Translations under genes and position numbers: made by a program
Notes under the pieces: generated by a model
What the model was told of the DNA's origin: nothing
Database searches by the model: none
Seen by the model: only the letters and a program-made list of their open reading frames with translations
In this document: positions 38,311-46,646 of the stretch, piece after piece
Layout of the letters: each line of letters opens with the position of its first letter
Numbering within the stretch: position 1 is the stretch's first letter
Assembly (NCBI GenBank): GCA_030685065.1
Contig: JAUXQH010000142.1
Location: forward strand, 62,001 to 126,000
Direction: 5' to 3'
DNA from: Pseudomonadota bacterium
GTDB taxonomy: Bacteria > Myxococcota_A > UBA796 > SXON01
DNA: 64,000 nucleotides

Positions 38311-40011
38311 TCATACCGCGACCAGGTACGGGCCGATCGCCAGCGCGTCGATCCGCGCCGCGCGCCAGGTGGCGACGGCCTCCTCGGGGGTGCGGACGAT
38401 GGGCTCCTCGTGCAGGTTGAAGCTGGTGTTGATGATGGCCGGCACGCCGGTGAGGCGACGGTAGGCCGCGACCGTCCGCGCCAGGCTCCGCGTCGTGACG
38501 GGGTCCGCGAGCTGGGGGCGGATGGAGCCGTCGACATGCACGGCCGCGGGGCACGCGGCGGCGAACGCGGGGCGGGCCTGCGCGGTGACCGTCATGTAGC
38601 GGGCGGCCTCCCGGACGGTCTCGAGGCCGAGGACCCACTCGTCGGCGTCCTCCGCGAGGAGCACCGGGGCGAACGGCATGAAGTCGGAGCGGGAGAGCGC
38701 GACGTTCAGGCGATCGGTCATCGCGCGGTCGGTCGCCGCGGCCAGGATCGACCGGTTTCCCAGGGCGCGGGGACCAAACTCCATGGCGCCGTCGAACCGC
38801 GCCACGATCTGACCGCGGGCGAGGCGCGCGGCGACCTGCTCCTCGAGGTCCTGGACGCGGCGGGCCGGCAGCCCGGCGCGGACCAGCGCGCCGCCGATGG
38901 CGTCGGCGTCCCACGAGGGGCCGAGGAACGCGTGGGGGATCGCGGTGGGGCCGGCGCCCGGGGTCCGCGTGGCCCACGCGAGGAGGGCGGCGCCGACGGC
39001 GAGCCCGCCATCCCCCATGTGGGGGAAGATGTGGAGGCTCGAGAGGCCCGGAAGCGCGCCGATGTGTTGGTTGAGCCGAACGTTGGCGAACACCCCCCCC
39101 GCGAGCGCGACGTGGCCGAGCCCGGTGCGGGCCATCCACGCGGCGACGAGCCCGCCGAGCTCGTCCTCCAGGCCCTTCTGGAGCCACGCGCACACATCTT
39201 CGCGTCGGTACGGGCGCAGACCCTCGAGCCACGGTCGGAGGGGCGCGCCGAAGTGCTCGGTGAACGTGCGTGCGTCGCGCGGTCCGGTGAACGGGAAGGG
39301 GACGCGCACGGCCGCGGGGTCACCGAGGGCGGCGAGCCCGGTGAGCTTGCCCTCGTGGCGGAACGGTCGGAACCCGAGAAACCCGGTGAGCGTGGCGTAG
39401 AGGAGCCCGTACGAGTGCGGGTAGGGCATGGCCGCGAGGCGCTCGAGGCCGCGCGCCGAGCTGCGGTAGACCGTGAGCGCGAGGCCGTCTCCGATGCCGT
39501 CCGCGATGACGACGAGGGTGTCGATGTGGGGCGCGGTGTAGGCGGCCGCGGCGGCGTGGCAACGGTGATGGTCGTACAGCTCGACCGGCGCGGTCGCGAC
39601 GGCGTACCGGACGTGGCGGGCGAGCATCCGGCGAAGCGCCGGGGTGAGCGCGCGAACCGCGCCGGACTCGGACCGCAGGTGCGGGAACGGGCTCTCGAAC
39701 TGCATCCACTCGGCCAGCCGCGCGCCGGCCCCCGGATGCTCCTGGTAGAACCAACCGTCGTCGAGCTTGAAGCGCTTCTGCGCCGACCGAAATCCGCGGA
39801 GCACGGGGTTCGGGTTCACGAAGCCGGAGTACGCGACGATGTCCACCGCGCCGACGCGCGTCAGGCACTCGCGGATGGCGTGCTCGGGCCAGCCGCCCTG
39901 CCCCTTGCTGCGGGTGTAGCGCTCCTCGCTGGACGCCGCGACCACGACGCCGTCCTGGACCACCGCCGCGCCCGCGTCGTGCGTGCCGTCGTAGATGCCG
40001 AGGACGACCAT
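38311..40011 (-). CDS. Carbamoyltransferase (NodU/CmcH/TobZ family)
   Basis: The 566-residue protein is full length for the family. The ASKHA-type N-terminal domain shows GIYDGTHDAGAAV, the metal-binding HHRCHAAAAAY, ADGIGDG, FRHEGKLTGLA and GGVFANVRLN. The C-terminal carbamoyltransferase domain has FGPRALGNRSI and IINTSFNLHEEPIV. These enzymes move carbamoyl from carbamoyl phosphate via carbamoyl-adenylate to a hydroxyl of a sugar or natural product. It is first in a run with the B12-type radical SAM gene, so the pair may modify one small molecule or glycan. Divergent from the FG-GAP lipoprotein gene with only 59 bp between. Confidence 0.92.
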   Translation of the reverse strand: MVVLGIYDGTHDAGAAVVQDGVVVAASSEERYTRSKGQGGWPEHAIRECLTRVGAVDIVAYSGFVNPNPVLRGFRSAQKRFKLDDGWFYQEHPGAGARLAEWMQFESPFPHLRSESGAVRALTPALRRMLARHVRYAVATAPVELYDHHRCHAAAAAYTAPHIDTLVVIADGIGDGLALTVYRSSARGLERLAAMPYPHSYGLLYATLTGFLGFRPFRHEGKLTGLAALGDPAAVRVPFPFTGPRDARTFTEHFGAPLRPWLEGLRPYRREDVCAWLQKGLEDELGGLVAAWMARTGLGHVALAGGVFANVRLNQHIGALPGLSSLHIFPHMGDGGLAVGAALLAWATRTPGAGPTAIPHAFLGPSWDADAIGGALVRAGLPARRVQDLEEQVAARLARGQIVARFDGAMEFGPRALGNRSILAAATDRAMTDRLNVALSRSDFMPFAPVLLAEDADEWVLGLETVREAARYMTVTAQARPAFAAACPAAVHVDGSIRPQLADPVTTRSLARTVAAYRRLTGVPAIINTSFNLHEEPIVRTPEEAVATWRAARIDALAIGPYLVAV

Positions 40012-40070
40012 TGCGCCAAGGATGCCACGGTTTGGAGCGCAAGGGCGGCCGTTGGGGTAACCTCGGCGTC

Positions 40071-41918
40071 ATGCGTACCCTCTTTTCCCTCGCCCTCCTC
40101 GGCGCGTGCAGCGACTACGACCTCACCGGCAAGGACGAGAATCCGGACGGCGGCCAGGACTCGGGCGGCACCGACACGCGCGACACCGACGGCGGGTCCT
40201 CGTGCGAGCTGCGCGACTTCCCCGCCGAAGCCGTGCCGGCGAACGACGCGTGCGACTTCGAGATCGGCGGATTCGAGCCGGTGATCGAGTGGTCGGTGCC
40301 GGGCAAGTGGTCCACGGCGCTGCCGGTCGTCGGGGACCTCGACGGGGACGGCCTCCCCGAGATCGTCGCCATCTGGTCCGGGATCTTCACCAGCGGCACG
40401 ATCGAGGCCTGGCACGGGGACGGGTCCGGCAAGCTGTGGGACAACCCCTCGATCGACGTCGGGTACGGGTCGGGCTCCGCGCTGGCGGACCTCGATGACG
40501 ACGGGTGGGCCGAGGTGATCGTGTGCCTCGACAAGGGGTTCGGCGCCGGCATGGCGATCGGCGCGCTCGAGGGCAGCACGGGCGAGCTCCTGTGGGAATC
40601 GGAGACCTACACGGACGGCGAGTTCAACTACGCCACCGGGATCGCCGTGTCGGACATGGATCACGACGGCAGCCCGGAGATCATCGCGGGCCGCGTCATC
40701 CTCAACGCGGACGGCACCCAGCGCGCGGAGGGGCGCGGGGACGGCATCGGCGCGAGCGCTGGCTTCGGGGCCCTGCTCGAGGGCGCGCACCCCGCGGTGG
40801 CCGACCTCGATCTGGACGGCGAGGAGGAGGTCATCACCGGCAGCCACATCTACGACATCGACGGGAACGCGATCGTTCGCACGGGCGAGGTCGACGGCGC
40901 GGTCTCCGTGGCCAACCTGGACAGCGACCCCGAGGGCGAGTTCGTCGTGACGAACGGGAACTCCGTGCGCGCCCACGACACCGACGGCTCCTTGCTCTGG
41001 GGCCCGACCGTCAACCCCTCCGCGAACATCTTCCCGGTCGCCGCGATCGGCGACATCGACGGCGACGGCATGCCCGAGATCATCGTGGCCGGCGGCAACG
41101 AGATCTGGGCGCTCAATCACGACGGCACCCCGCTCTGGGACAACCGCGTCACCGACGAGACCGGCGCCACCGGCGCGTCGATCTTCGACTTCGACGGGGA
41201 CGGCGTGCCCGAGGTCGTCTACATCGACGAAGTGGAGATGGTCGCCTACAACGGCGCCGACGGAGTCGTGAAGTTCCTCAGTCGCGAACACGCCTCGGTG
41301 ACGATGTACGACTACCCGGTCATCGCGGACCTCGACGGCGACGGCCACACCGAGATCGTCGTCGCGAACCAGGGCGACGACGGCATCACGATCTACCAGG
41401 ACGCCACGAACTCCTGGGCGCCCTCCCGCGCGGTCTGGAACCAGCACGCCTACACGATCACCAACATCAACGACGACCTGTCGGTGCCGGTGACCGCGAT
41501 TCCCAACTTCACCCTCTACAACAGCTACCACTCGGCCCTCCCGACGGTGGGCGGCGAGGCGCTGGGGAACGAGCTCGAGGCGGAGATCCTCGATGTCTGC
41601 GCTGATGACTGTGACAGCGGCACGCTCCGCGTCTGGGGCCGCGGCCGCAACAGCGGCAACGGCGACCTCGAGGCGGGCATCCAGATCTCGCTCTACGGCA
41701 CCCCGGATGACGTGCTGCTCGGCACCGCGGTGACCACGGCGATCACCCCCGCGCTGATGAGCACCGAGAGCGTGGAGTTCGTGGTGGACACCGCCCTGCT
41801 CGACGGCGTCACCGGCTTGGAGCTGCGCGTCGATGACGACGGCACGGGCACGGGGCTCATCGCCGAGTGCGTGGAGACGAACAACGGGTTCGCGGAGGCC
41901 GGCTCGTGGTGTGACTGA
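40071..41918 (+). CDS. FG-GAP/VCBS-repeat lipoprotein A
   Basis: The 615-residue protein starts MRTLFSLALLGACSD, with lipobox LLGAC, then a Gly/Asp/Thr linker. The main body (about 70-430) is a seven-bladed-type propeller built from FG-GAP/VCBS repeats, visible as recurring Ca-binding DLDGDGLPEIV, DLDDDGWAEVI, DMDHDGSPEII, DIDGDGMPEII and DFDGDGVPEVV. After VWNQHAYTITN comes a ~100-residue C-terminal domain with paired Cys and a CARDB-like beta pattern (LRVDDDGTGTGLIAECVETNN). A paralogue with the same order of parts lies at 48611-50542. Probably a surface Ca-binding protein. Confidence 0.85.
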   Translation: MRTLFSLALLGACSDYDLTGKDENPDGGQDSGGTDTRDTDGGSSCELRDFPAEAVPANDACDFEIGGFEPVIEWSVPGKWSTALPVVGDLDGDGLPEIVAIWSGIFTSGTIEAWHGDGSGKLWDNPSIDVGYGSGSALADLDDDGWAEVIVCLDKGFGAGMAIGALEGSTGELLWESETYTDGEFNYATGIAVSDMDHDGSPEIIAGRVILNADGTQRAEGRGDGIGASAGFGALLEGAHPAVADLDLDGEEEVITGSHIYDIDGNAIVRTGEVDGAVSVANLDSDPEGEFVVTNGNSVRAHDTDGSLLWGPTVNPSANIFPVAAIGDIDGDGMPEIIVAGGNEIWALNHDGTPLWDNRVTDETGATGASIFDFDGDGVPEVVYIDEVEMVAYNGADGVVKFLSREHASVTMYDYPVIADLDGDGHTEIVVANQGDDGITIYQDATNSWAPSRAVWNQHAYTITNINDDLSVPVTAIPNFTLYNSYHSALPTVGGEALGNELEAEILDVCADDCDSGTLRVWGRGRNSGNGDLEAGIQISLYGTPDDVLLGTAVTTAITPALMSTESVEFVVDTALLDGVTGLELRVDDDGTGTGLIAECVETNNGFAEAGSWCD

Positions 41919-42305
41919 GGGGCGGGCGGTCCCGTCGCGCGGAGGTGTCGGGGCGCTGGTGCTGCAGGGCTTCGGGGTGGCGCCGTAATGTCTCGCACGA
42001 GGGGGGCCCGCGGCTCGCGGACTCGCCGCCGCGTCTCCTCCGGGCTCGCGGCAAGCCGCTCGGTCGTCGGGACCGCCGCCTTGGGGGCGGCCGTCCCGCC
42101 GGACGCGCCGCCGGGGGCGGCGCCCCTCCGGCCCCGCTGGGCCGGTGTTGCTCCAGATTGGCGCTGACACGCCGGACCCACAGCATTCCTCACCTTCTCT
42201 GCCGGACCAACGCATCGGCTCGCGGCCGCTCGGGACGTCCGTTCGTCGAGGATGCCGTCGTATCCTCGACGCCCGCCCGCGGCTCGCGGACTCACCCCCC
42301 GCCGC
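41919..42305. other. Non-coding remnant region next to the glycosyltransferase pseudogene
   Basis: I find no gene in these ~390 bp. They hold an 18-bp direct repeat (cccgcggctcgcggactc at 42007-42024 and 42276-42293) and a perfect 10-bp inverted repeat around an 8-base loop (42244-42253 with 42262-42271). Open frames here are only GC-rich chance frames. It may be debris from the event that removed most of the neighbouring glycosyltransferase gene. Confidence 0.5.
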
Positions 42306-42643
42306 TCACCGCCCCCGCACCAGGTCGACCGTTCCCGCCACGATCGCCACCGCCACCACGTCCTCGACCGAGGCAGGGCGGAGCCGATGGCGGCGGCCGC
42401 GCCGGTGTTTCGCGCGGACGCCGGTCCGGCGTTTGCTTGCCGGAGGAGCTGTACCCGCGGGCCCGACGCTGGCGTGGGAGGCGCCACGATGGGGGTCGGC
42501 GAGCCGTCATCGACCACCAGCAGCTCCGCGGGCGGCGGATCGCACGCCAGCAGCGCCGCGAGGCAGCGGTCGAGGTCCTCGCGCACCTCCGCCGTGCGCG
42601 CGAGCACGGGCACGATGGCGGAGAAACGGGGGGGCGAGGACAT
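42306..42643 (-). pseudogene. Family 2 glycosyltransferase pseudogene with large internal deletion
   Basis: From ATG 42643 about 86 codons encode the start of a GT2 enzyme: PPRFSAIVPVLAR, LLVVDDGSPTPIV and QANAGPASARNTGAA, closely matching the intact paralogue at 51457-52413. The frame is then lost. In another frame, the last ~20 codons (VEDVVAVAIVAGTVDLVRGR followed by TGA at 42306-42308) match the C-terminal end of the same paralogue. About 200 codons, including the DxD and ED motifs, are therefore missing between these ends. It cannot be functional. No gene for its usual partner is visible beside it. Confidence 0.75.
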
Positions 42644-42700
42644 CGGTGCGAGTGTACCCGTCTGCCGACGTCCGCCCCGCCCCGCCCGCCCCCCGACGCA

Positions 42701-43300
42701 TCACCGCCGGCTGGTCTGCCCCACCTGCTCGCTCTTCGGCTCCTTCGAGAGGAACGTGATCGAGTCGGCGAGGTCCTCGAAGGCCGCCCCGAGCATGTCC
42801 CCCTGATCCTTGAGCGGCAGGTCCGGATTCACCGCCTCGGCGCGCGCCTGGACGGCCCGCACCCACGGGGTCAGGTCGTCCCGCCCGCGCGCCTGCGCGA
42901 TGGAGGAGAGTGTCAGCGCGCTCTCGATCAGCGCGGAGCGTGCCCACCCGGAGATGTCCTTCGAGAGCACCTGGGTGCGCTCGATGTTGCCGGCGTAGGT
43001 GTCGATGTTGTCGATCCGCGCCCGCACGTTGGCGTCGTCGCCCGCGAGCGTGCGGAGGGCCTCGGCCGTGTGATTGAGGGCGCGCACGAGCGTGCGGTTC
43101 TGCGGGTCGGGGCGTGCGCGCAGATCGCGCGCCTCGTCGCGGAGCGCGTCGACGGCGAGGCGCCGCTCGATCTGCACCTCCCTCGCCGCCTGCTCCGCCT
43201 TCTCGGCCATCGGCTTCACCGCTTCCTCGCTCTTGCCGCACGCGCCCAGCGTCAGCAGCGCCAGGCCCGCGATCGTGGTCACCACTTTGCCAGGTCGCAT
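42701..43300 (-). CDS. Coiled-coil lipoprotein of unknown function
   Basis: ATG 43300 has GAGGAG just upstream. The 199-residue protein has a lipoprotein signal (lipobox LTLGAC, Cys near residue 20), followed by an almost wholly alpha-helical, charged sequence (EEAVKPMAEKAEQAAREVQIERRLAVDALRDEA is split over several heptads) with no family motif I recognise. Probably an outer- or inner-membrane-anchored helical protein. It is divergent from the two zinc-ribbon genes with 131 bp between. Confidence 0.75.
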   Translation of the reverse strand: MRPGKVVTTIAGLALLTLGACGKSEEAVKPMAEKAEQAAREVQIERRLAVDALRDEARDLRARPDPQNRTLVRALNHTAEALRTLAGDDANVRARIDNIDTYAGNIERTQVLSKDISGWARSALIESALTLSSIAQARGRDDLTPWVRAVQARAEAVNPDLPLKDQGDMLGAAFEDLADSITFLSKEPKSEQVGQTSRR

Positions 43301-43431
43301 CTCGCTCCTCTCGTATAGGCCTCCAGTGTGGACACGGGCGAGCGGACGAAAACGTGAGCCCCGACCGGCGCGCGGGATCCCGAGCGCGCGCGGGCGTTGA
43401 CGCTGCCCCCGCGGCCATGGCACGATGAGAG

Positions 43432-43788
43432 ATGCTCTCCGCCTGCCACGCCTGCGGTTGTCACGTCCGGATGACCGACTCCAATTGCCCGCACTGCTCG
43501 GCGCCTTTCTCGCCCGCGTCCGCGCGCCGCGCGGCCACCGTGGTCCTGATGGGGCTGGCCCTGGCCGGCTGCCCGCCCGGCGAGGAGGCCGAGTGTCCCA
43601 AGGGCGACACGGCCGTCATGGCGCTGTACGGCGTGGCGGACACCGTGAGCGAGGCCGACGATGACTGCGACGGGTGGACGGAGCTCGAAGGCGACTGCAA
43701 CGACGCCGACGCCACGATCCACCCCGAGGTGACCGAGACCGAGGGCGACGGCCTCGACACCAACTGTGACGGCGAGGACGACACCTGA
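43432..43788 (+). CDS. Small zinc-ribbon, lipobox, YGVxDT, MopE-like protein 1
   Basis: The 118-residue protein has four parts. Residues 1-22 form a zinc ribbon (Cys5, Cys8, Cys19, Cys22). Residues 34-46 are hydrophobic and end in a lipobox-like ALAGC (Cys47). A short segment contains MALYGVADT (64-71). The end (77-118) is a MopE-like metal-binding module with DDDCDGW, DCNDADATIHPE and NCDGEDD. A zinc ribbon placed before an export or anchor segment is unusual; it would stay in the cytoplasm or act as a leader. Its TGA overlaps the ATG of the next gene (TGATG). The product of the convergent radical SAM/SPASM gene could act on it; this is inference. Confidence 0.75.
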   Translation: MLSACHACGCHVRMTDSNCPHCSAPFSPASARRAATVVLMGLALAGCPPGEEAECPKGDTAVMALYGVADTVSEADDDCDGWTELEGDCNDADATIHPEVTETEGDGLDTNCDGEDDT

Positions 43789-44147
43789 TGCTCTCCGCTT
43801 GCCCCGCCTGCGGCTGCTACGTCCGCGTCACCGCCGAGAGCTGCCCACACTGCTCCGCGCCTTTTTCGCCCGCGGCCGCGCGCCGCGCCGCCACCGTCGT
43901 GCTCATGGGCCTCGCGCTGGTCGGCCCGGGCTGCGTGGGGCAGCAGGCGCTCTACGGCGTGCCGGACACCTCGGCGCAGGCCGAATACGGCGTGGCGGAC
44001 ACCGGGCGCTTCGTGGATGACGACGAGGACGGCTGGACCGAAGTGGACGGCGACTGCAACGACGCGGACGCGACGATCCACCCCGAGGCCACCGAGGTCG
44101 CGGGAGACGGCGTCGATTCGGACTGCGACGGCGCGGACGACACGTAG
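43788..44147 (+). CDS. Small zinc-ribbon, lipobox, YGVxDT, MopE-like protein 2
   Basis: This 119-residue tandem paralogue shares its start ATG with the stop of protein 1. The zinc ribbon (Cys5, 8, 19, 22), the hydrophobic segment (35-46, then GPGC at 46-49) and the MopE-like end (DCNDADATIHPE, DCDGADD) are nearly identical to protein 1. The middle differs: it carries two motif copies, ALYGVPDT (55-61) and AEYGVADT (66-72). Conservation is highest in the N-terminal 45 residues, including at DNA level, so the duplication is fairly recent or the leader is constrained. It ends five bases from the convergent radical SAM gene. Confidence 0.75.
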   Translation: MLSACPACGCYVRVTAESCPHCSAPFSPAAARRAATVVLMGLALVGPGCVGQQALYGVPDTSAQAEYGVADTGRFVDDDEDGWTEVDGDCNDADATIHPEATEVAGDGVDSDCDGADDT

Positions 44148-44152
44148 GCCAA

Positions 44153-45388
44153 CTACCCGGCCGTCGGCTCGATCGCCGGTTCGGCCCACGCTTCCTCGAC
44201 GATCTCGAAGCGCCCGAAGTCGTAGGGCAGCCCCTCCGGCTTGACCACCGACACGAGGCGCTCGCGTTTGCCCTGCTTGCGGAGCGTGTCCGCGCGGTGG
44301 TAGCAGAACGGATTGTTGCCGCGCTTGCCGAGCGTGCAATGGGACGTGAACGAGCAGCCGCCCTTGCAGATGTCGGCGTAGTAGCAGCCCTTGCAGAAGC
44401 CCCAGAGGTCCTCGGTGCCGCGTTCGCGCGTGAACGCGAGCTCCGGAGCGGTGGCCCAGATCTGCTCCAACGACACGTCGCGCACGTTGCCGCCCGCGTA
44501 GGGCGCGGTGGGGAGCGAGGGGCAGCCCTTCACCACGCCGTCCGACTCGATGCCGAGCACGTGCTTGCCGGCGGAGCAGCCGGTCCACCAGGACTCGGTG
44601 GCGCCGGGGCGGCTGCGAAGGAGCTGTTCGTGCGGGCCGAAGTAGCCGACGTTGTTGCCCGCGAGCACGTGGAACGCGCGGCCGGGCGGGATGTCGCGGG
44701 CGCGCGCGTCCTTCATGGACTCGACCTGGAGGGCGGCCAGGGTGTCCATGACCTCGAGGATGTGCCAGGGCTCGAGGATCCACTCGGGGTGGTCCGCGGC
44801 GCGTCCCATCGGCACCGTGAGCTGGGGCCGCCACACCCGGATGCCCTTGTCGCGGAGCAGCTCGCACGTCTCGCGGAGGTGGCCCATGTTGAGCCGGTTC
44901 ACCTGGGTGTTGACCGTGGTGATCATCCCGAGGTCGTGCGCGTTCTCGAGCGCCCGGATGGCCGCGGCGTGGCTGCCGGGGCGGGCGCGGAGCAGATCGT
45001 GGATGGCGGGCGGGCCGTCGACCGACACGCCGATCGCGGCGAGCCCCGCCTCAAAGAAGCGGCGCGCGCGCTCGGCCGTAAACGCCATGCCGCCGGTCTG
45101 CATGGTCACGCGCACCCCCGCGTTGTGCAGGTACGCCACGATCTCGTAGACGTCGGGCCGCAGATAGGCCTCGCCGCCGATGATGGTGACCTCGCGCGTG
45201 CCGAGCCTCACGACGGACGCCGCCACCTCGAGCAATTCGGCGGTCGTCAGCTCATCCGACCGCGCCGCGCCGGCCCGGGAGCCACAATGCGCGCATGCGT
45301 GGTCGCAACGGAGCGTCAGCTCCCACACGGTGTAGACGGGGCGGGCCTGGTCGAAGTCCTCGGGCCGGAGCGTGCGGACGGTCTTCAT
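44153..45388 (-). CDS. Radical SAM/SPASM peptide-modifying-type enzyme
   Basis: The 411-residue protein has CDHACAHC (Cys-x3-Cys-x2-Cys) near residue 30, GGEAYLRPD in place of the usual GGEPLLRPD, and a SPASM-type C-terminus for auxiliary Fe-S clusters. The SPASM Cys residues run from CSAGKHVLGI and VVKGCPS to CKGCYYADICKGGCSF and NPFCYHR. SPASM enzymes commonly modify ribosomally made peptides or proteins. It converges on the two small zinc-ribbon proteins with a 5-bp gap, so it is a neighbour rather than an operon partner. Substrate assignment rests on proximity and domain class. Confidence 0.85.
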   Translation of the reverse strand: MKTVRTLRPEDFDQARPVYTVWELTLRCDHACAHCGSRAGAARSDELTTAELLEVAASVVRLGTREVTIIGGEAYLRPDVYEIVAYLHNAGVRVTMQTGGMAFTAERARRFFEAGLAAIGVSVDGPPAIHDLLRARPGSHAAAIRALENAHDLGMITTVNTQVNRLNMGHLRETCELLRDKGIRVWRPQLTVPMGRAADHPEWILEPWHILEVMDTLAALQVESMKDARARDIPPGRAFHVLAGNNVGYFGPHEQLLRSRPGATESWWTGCSAGKHVLGIESDGVVKGCPSLPTAPYAGGNVRDVSLEQIWATAPELAFTRERGTEDLWGFCKGCYYADICKGGCSFTSHCTLGKRGNNPFCYHRADTLRKQGKRERLVSVVKPEGLPYDFGRFEIVEEAWAEPAIEPTAG

Positions 45389-45425
45389 CCCCGGATGGTA
45401 GCCCGCCGGGAGCGTGCTCGGCGCG

Positions 45426-46583
45426 TCATGGTTTGAGCACCACCTTCACGCAGTCGTCGAGCTTGTCGTTGAAGATGCGGTAGGCGCGGGCGGCGTCCTC
45501 CAGGGGCAGGGTGTGGGAGGCGATGTCGTGTGCGCGAAGACGCTCCTCGACCAGGAGCGTGAGGATCGCGTCCATGCTCGATTGGGGATCGGATTGGCCG
45601 CCCTTCACCGAGAGGCCCTTGTCGAAGTGGCGGTGGAACGGAAAATTGTCGTACTTCGACCCGTACACCCCGAGCACGCTCACCCGGCCGCACCGGCGCA
45701 CCGCGCGCATGCACGTGTCGAGCGCCGTGATGCTCCCGGCCTGGCCGTGCACCACGTTGGCCACCTTCTCGAAAGCGCTGCGGTGCACCTCCATGCCGAC
45801 GGCGTCCACACACACGTCCGGACCCCGGCCCTCCGTCATCGCGCGGAGCGTCTCGACCGTGTCGGTCACGGAGGCGTTGATGGTCTCGGCGCGCGCGACG
45901 AGGCGAGCCTTCTCGAGGCGATACGCGAGCAGGTCCACCACGATCACCCGCCCCGCGCCGCGCAGCCACGCGATCTTGGCCGTCGCCAGGCCCACCGGGC
46001 CGGCACCCAGGATCGCCACCGTCTCGCCGGGCTGGAGGCCGGACCACTCGATCCCTGCCCATCCGGTCGGCAGGATGTCGCTCGCGAAGAGCACGTGTTC
46101 GTCGGGGATGTCGTCCGGGACGCGTCGAACGGTGGCGTCGATCCACGGCACCCGCGCGGCCTCGGCCTGCCCGCCGTCGTGGCCCCCGTACAGATCGGTG
46201 TAGCCGAACAGCCCGCCGCCCTTGCCCTCGAGGACGCCGCCATCCGGGCCGTAGCTCTTGGGATTGGATCGCTCGCAGTGGGAGGGGTGGGCGTGCATGC
46301 AGAACCAGCAGGTGCCGCAGGTCACCGAGAAGCCGACCACCACGCGATCTCCCACCTTCACGCGGTGCACGTCGGCCCCCGTGGCTTCGACCACGCCCAT
46401 GAACTCGTGTCCGAGCACCATCGGCCGCGGCTGGGGCAGGAAGCCGTTGTAGATGTGCAGGTCGCTCCCGCAGATCGCGGTGGACGTGATGCGCACGATT
46501 CCGTCGGTGGGGCTCTGGATCGTCGGGTCGGGCACCTGCTCCACCCGCACGTCCTTGGGCTTGTGGTAGACGACGGCTTTCAT
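45426..46583 (-). CDS. Zinc-dependent alcohol dehydrogenase (formaldehyde dehydrogenase-like MDR)
   Basis: The 385-residue protein is a medium-chain dehydrogenase. It has the catalytic-zinc residues CGSDLH and GHEFMG, a structural-zinc loop CGTCWFCMHAHPSHC with four Cys, and the NAD-binding GAGPVGL. Its length and the FGYTDLYGGHDGGQAE segment place it near the glutathione-independent formaldehyde dehydrogenase/threonine dehydrogenase-like subgroup. All catalytic ligands are intact. It is on the same strand as the radical SAM gene, 37 bp upstream; the two may be co-transcribed but need not work together. Substrate is unknown. Confidence 0.88.
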   Translation of the reverse strand: MKAVVYHKPKDVRVEQVPDPTIQSPTDGIVRITSTAICGSDLHIYNGFLPQPRPMVLGHEFMGVVEATGADVHRVKVGDRVVVGFSVTCGTCWFCMHAHPSHCERSNPKSYGPDGGVLEGKGGGLFGYTDLYGGHDGGQAEAARVPWIDATVRRVPDDIPDEHVLFASDILPTGWAGIEWSGLQPGETVAILGAGPVGLATAKIAWLRGAGRVIVVDLLAYRLEKARLVARAETINASVTDTVETLRAMTEGRGPDVCVDAVGMEVHRSAFEKVANVVHGQAGSITALDTCMRAVRRCGRVSVLGVYGSKYDNFPFHRHFDKGLSVKGGQSDPQSSMDAILTLLVEERLRAHDIASHTLPLEDAARAYRIFNDKLDDCVKVVLKP

Positions 46584-46646
46584 TGGAGAGTCCCCCCGAC
46601 TTGGGTAGGGCGGACGCGGTGAAGTTCAAGGGGTTACACTCCGGCG

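Noticed and set aside
40011-40070. Upstream extension of the FG-GAP lipoprotein A frame to 40011
   Set aside because: The extra residues would precede a clean lipoprotein signal at ATG 40071, so the internal ATG is preferred.
42007-42293. 18-bp direct repeat as an attachment site or insertion target duplication
   Set aside because: It is 252 bp apart with no integrase, transposase or inverted ends between, so no mobile element can be supported.
41945-43318. Plus-strand open frame of about 457 codons across the glycosyltransferase pseudogene and the lipoprotein gene
   Set aside because: It runs antisense to both and shows only Arg/Pro/Ala-rich composition without motifs.
43400-43435. Sigma-54 promoter (TGGCAC at 43417) before the zinc-ribbon gene
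   Set aside because: A TGGCAC-like -24 element is present, but the -12 TTGC element is not at the required spacing.
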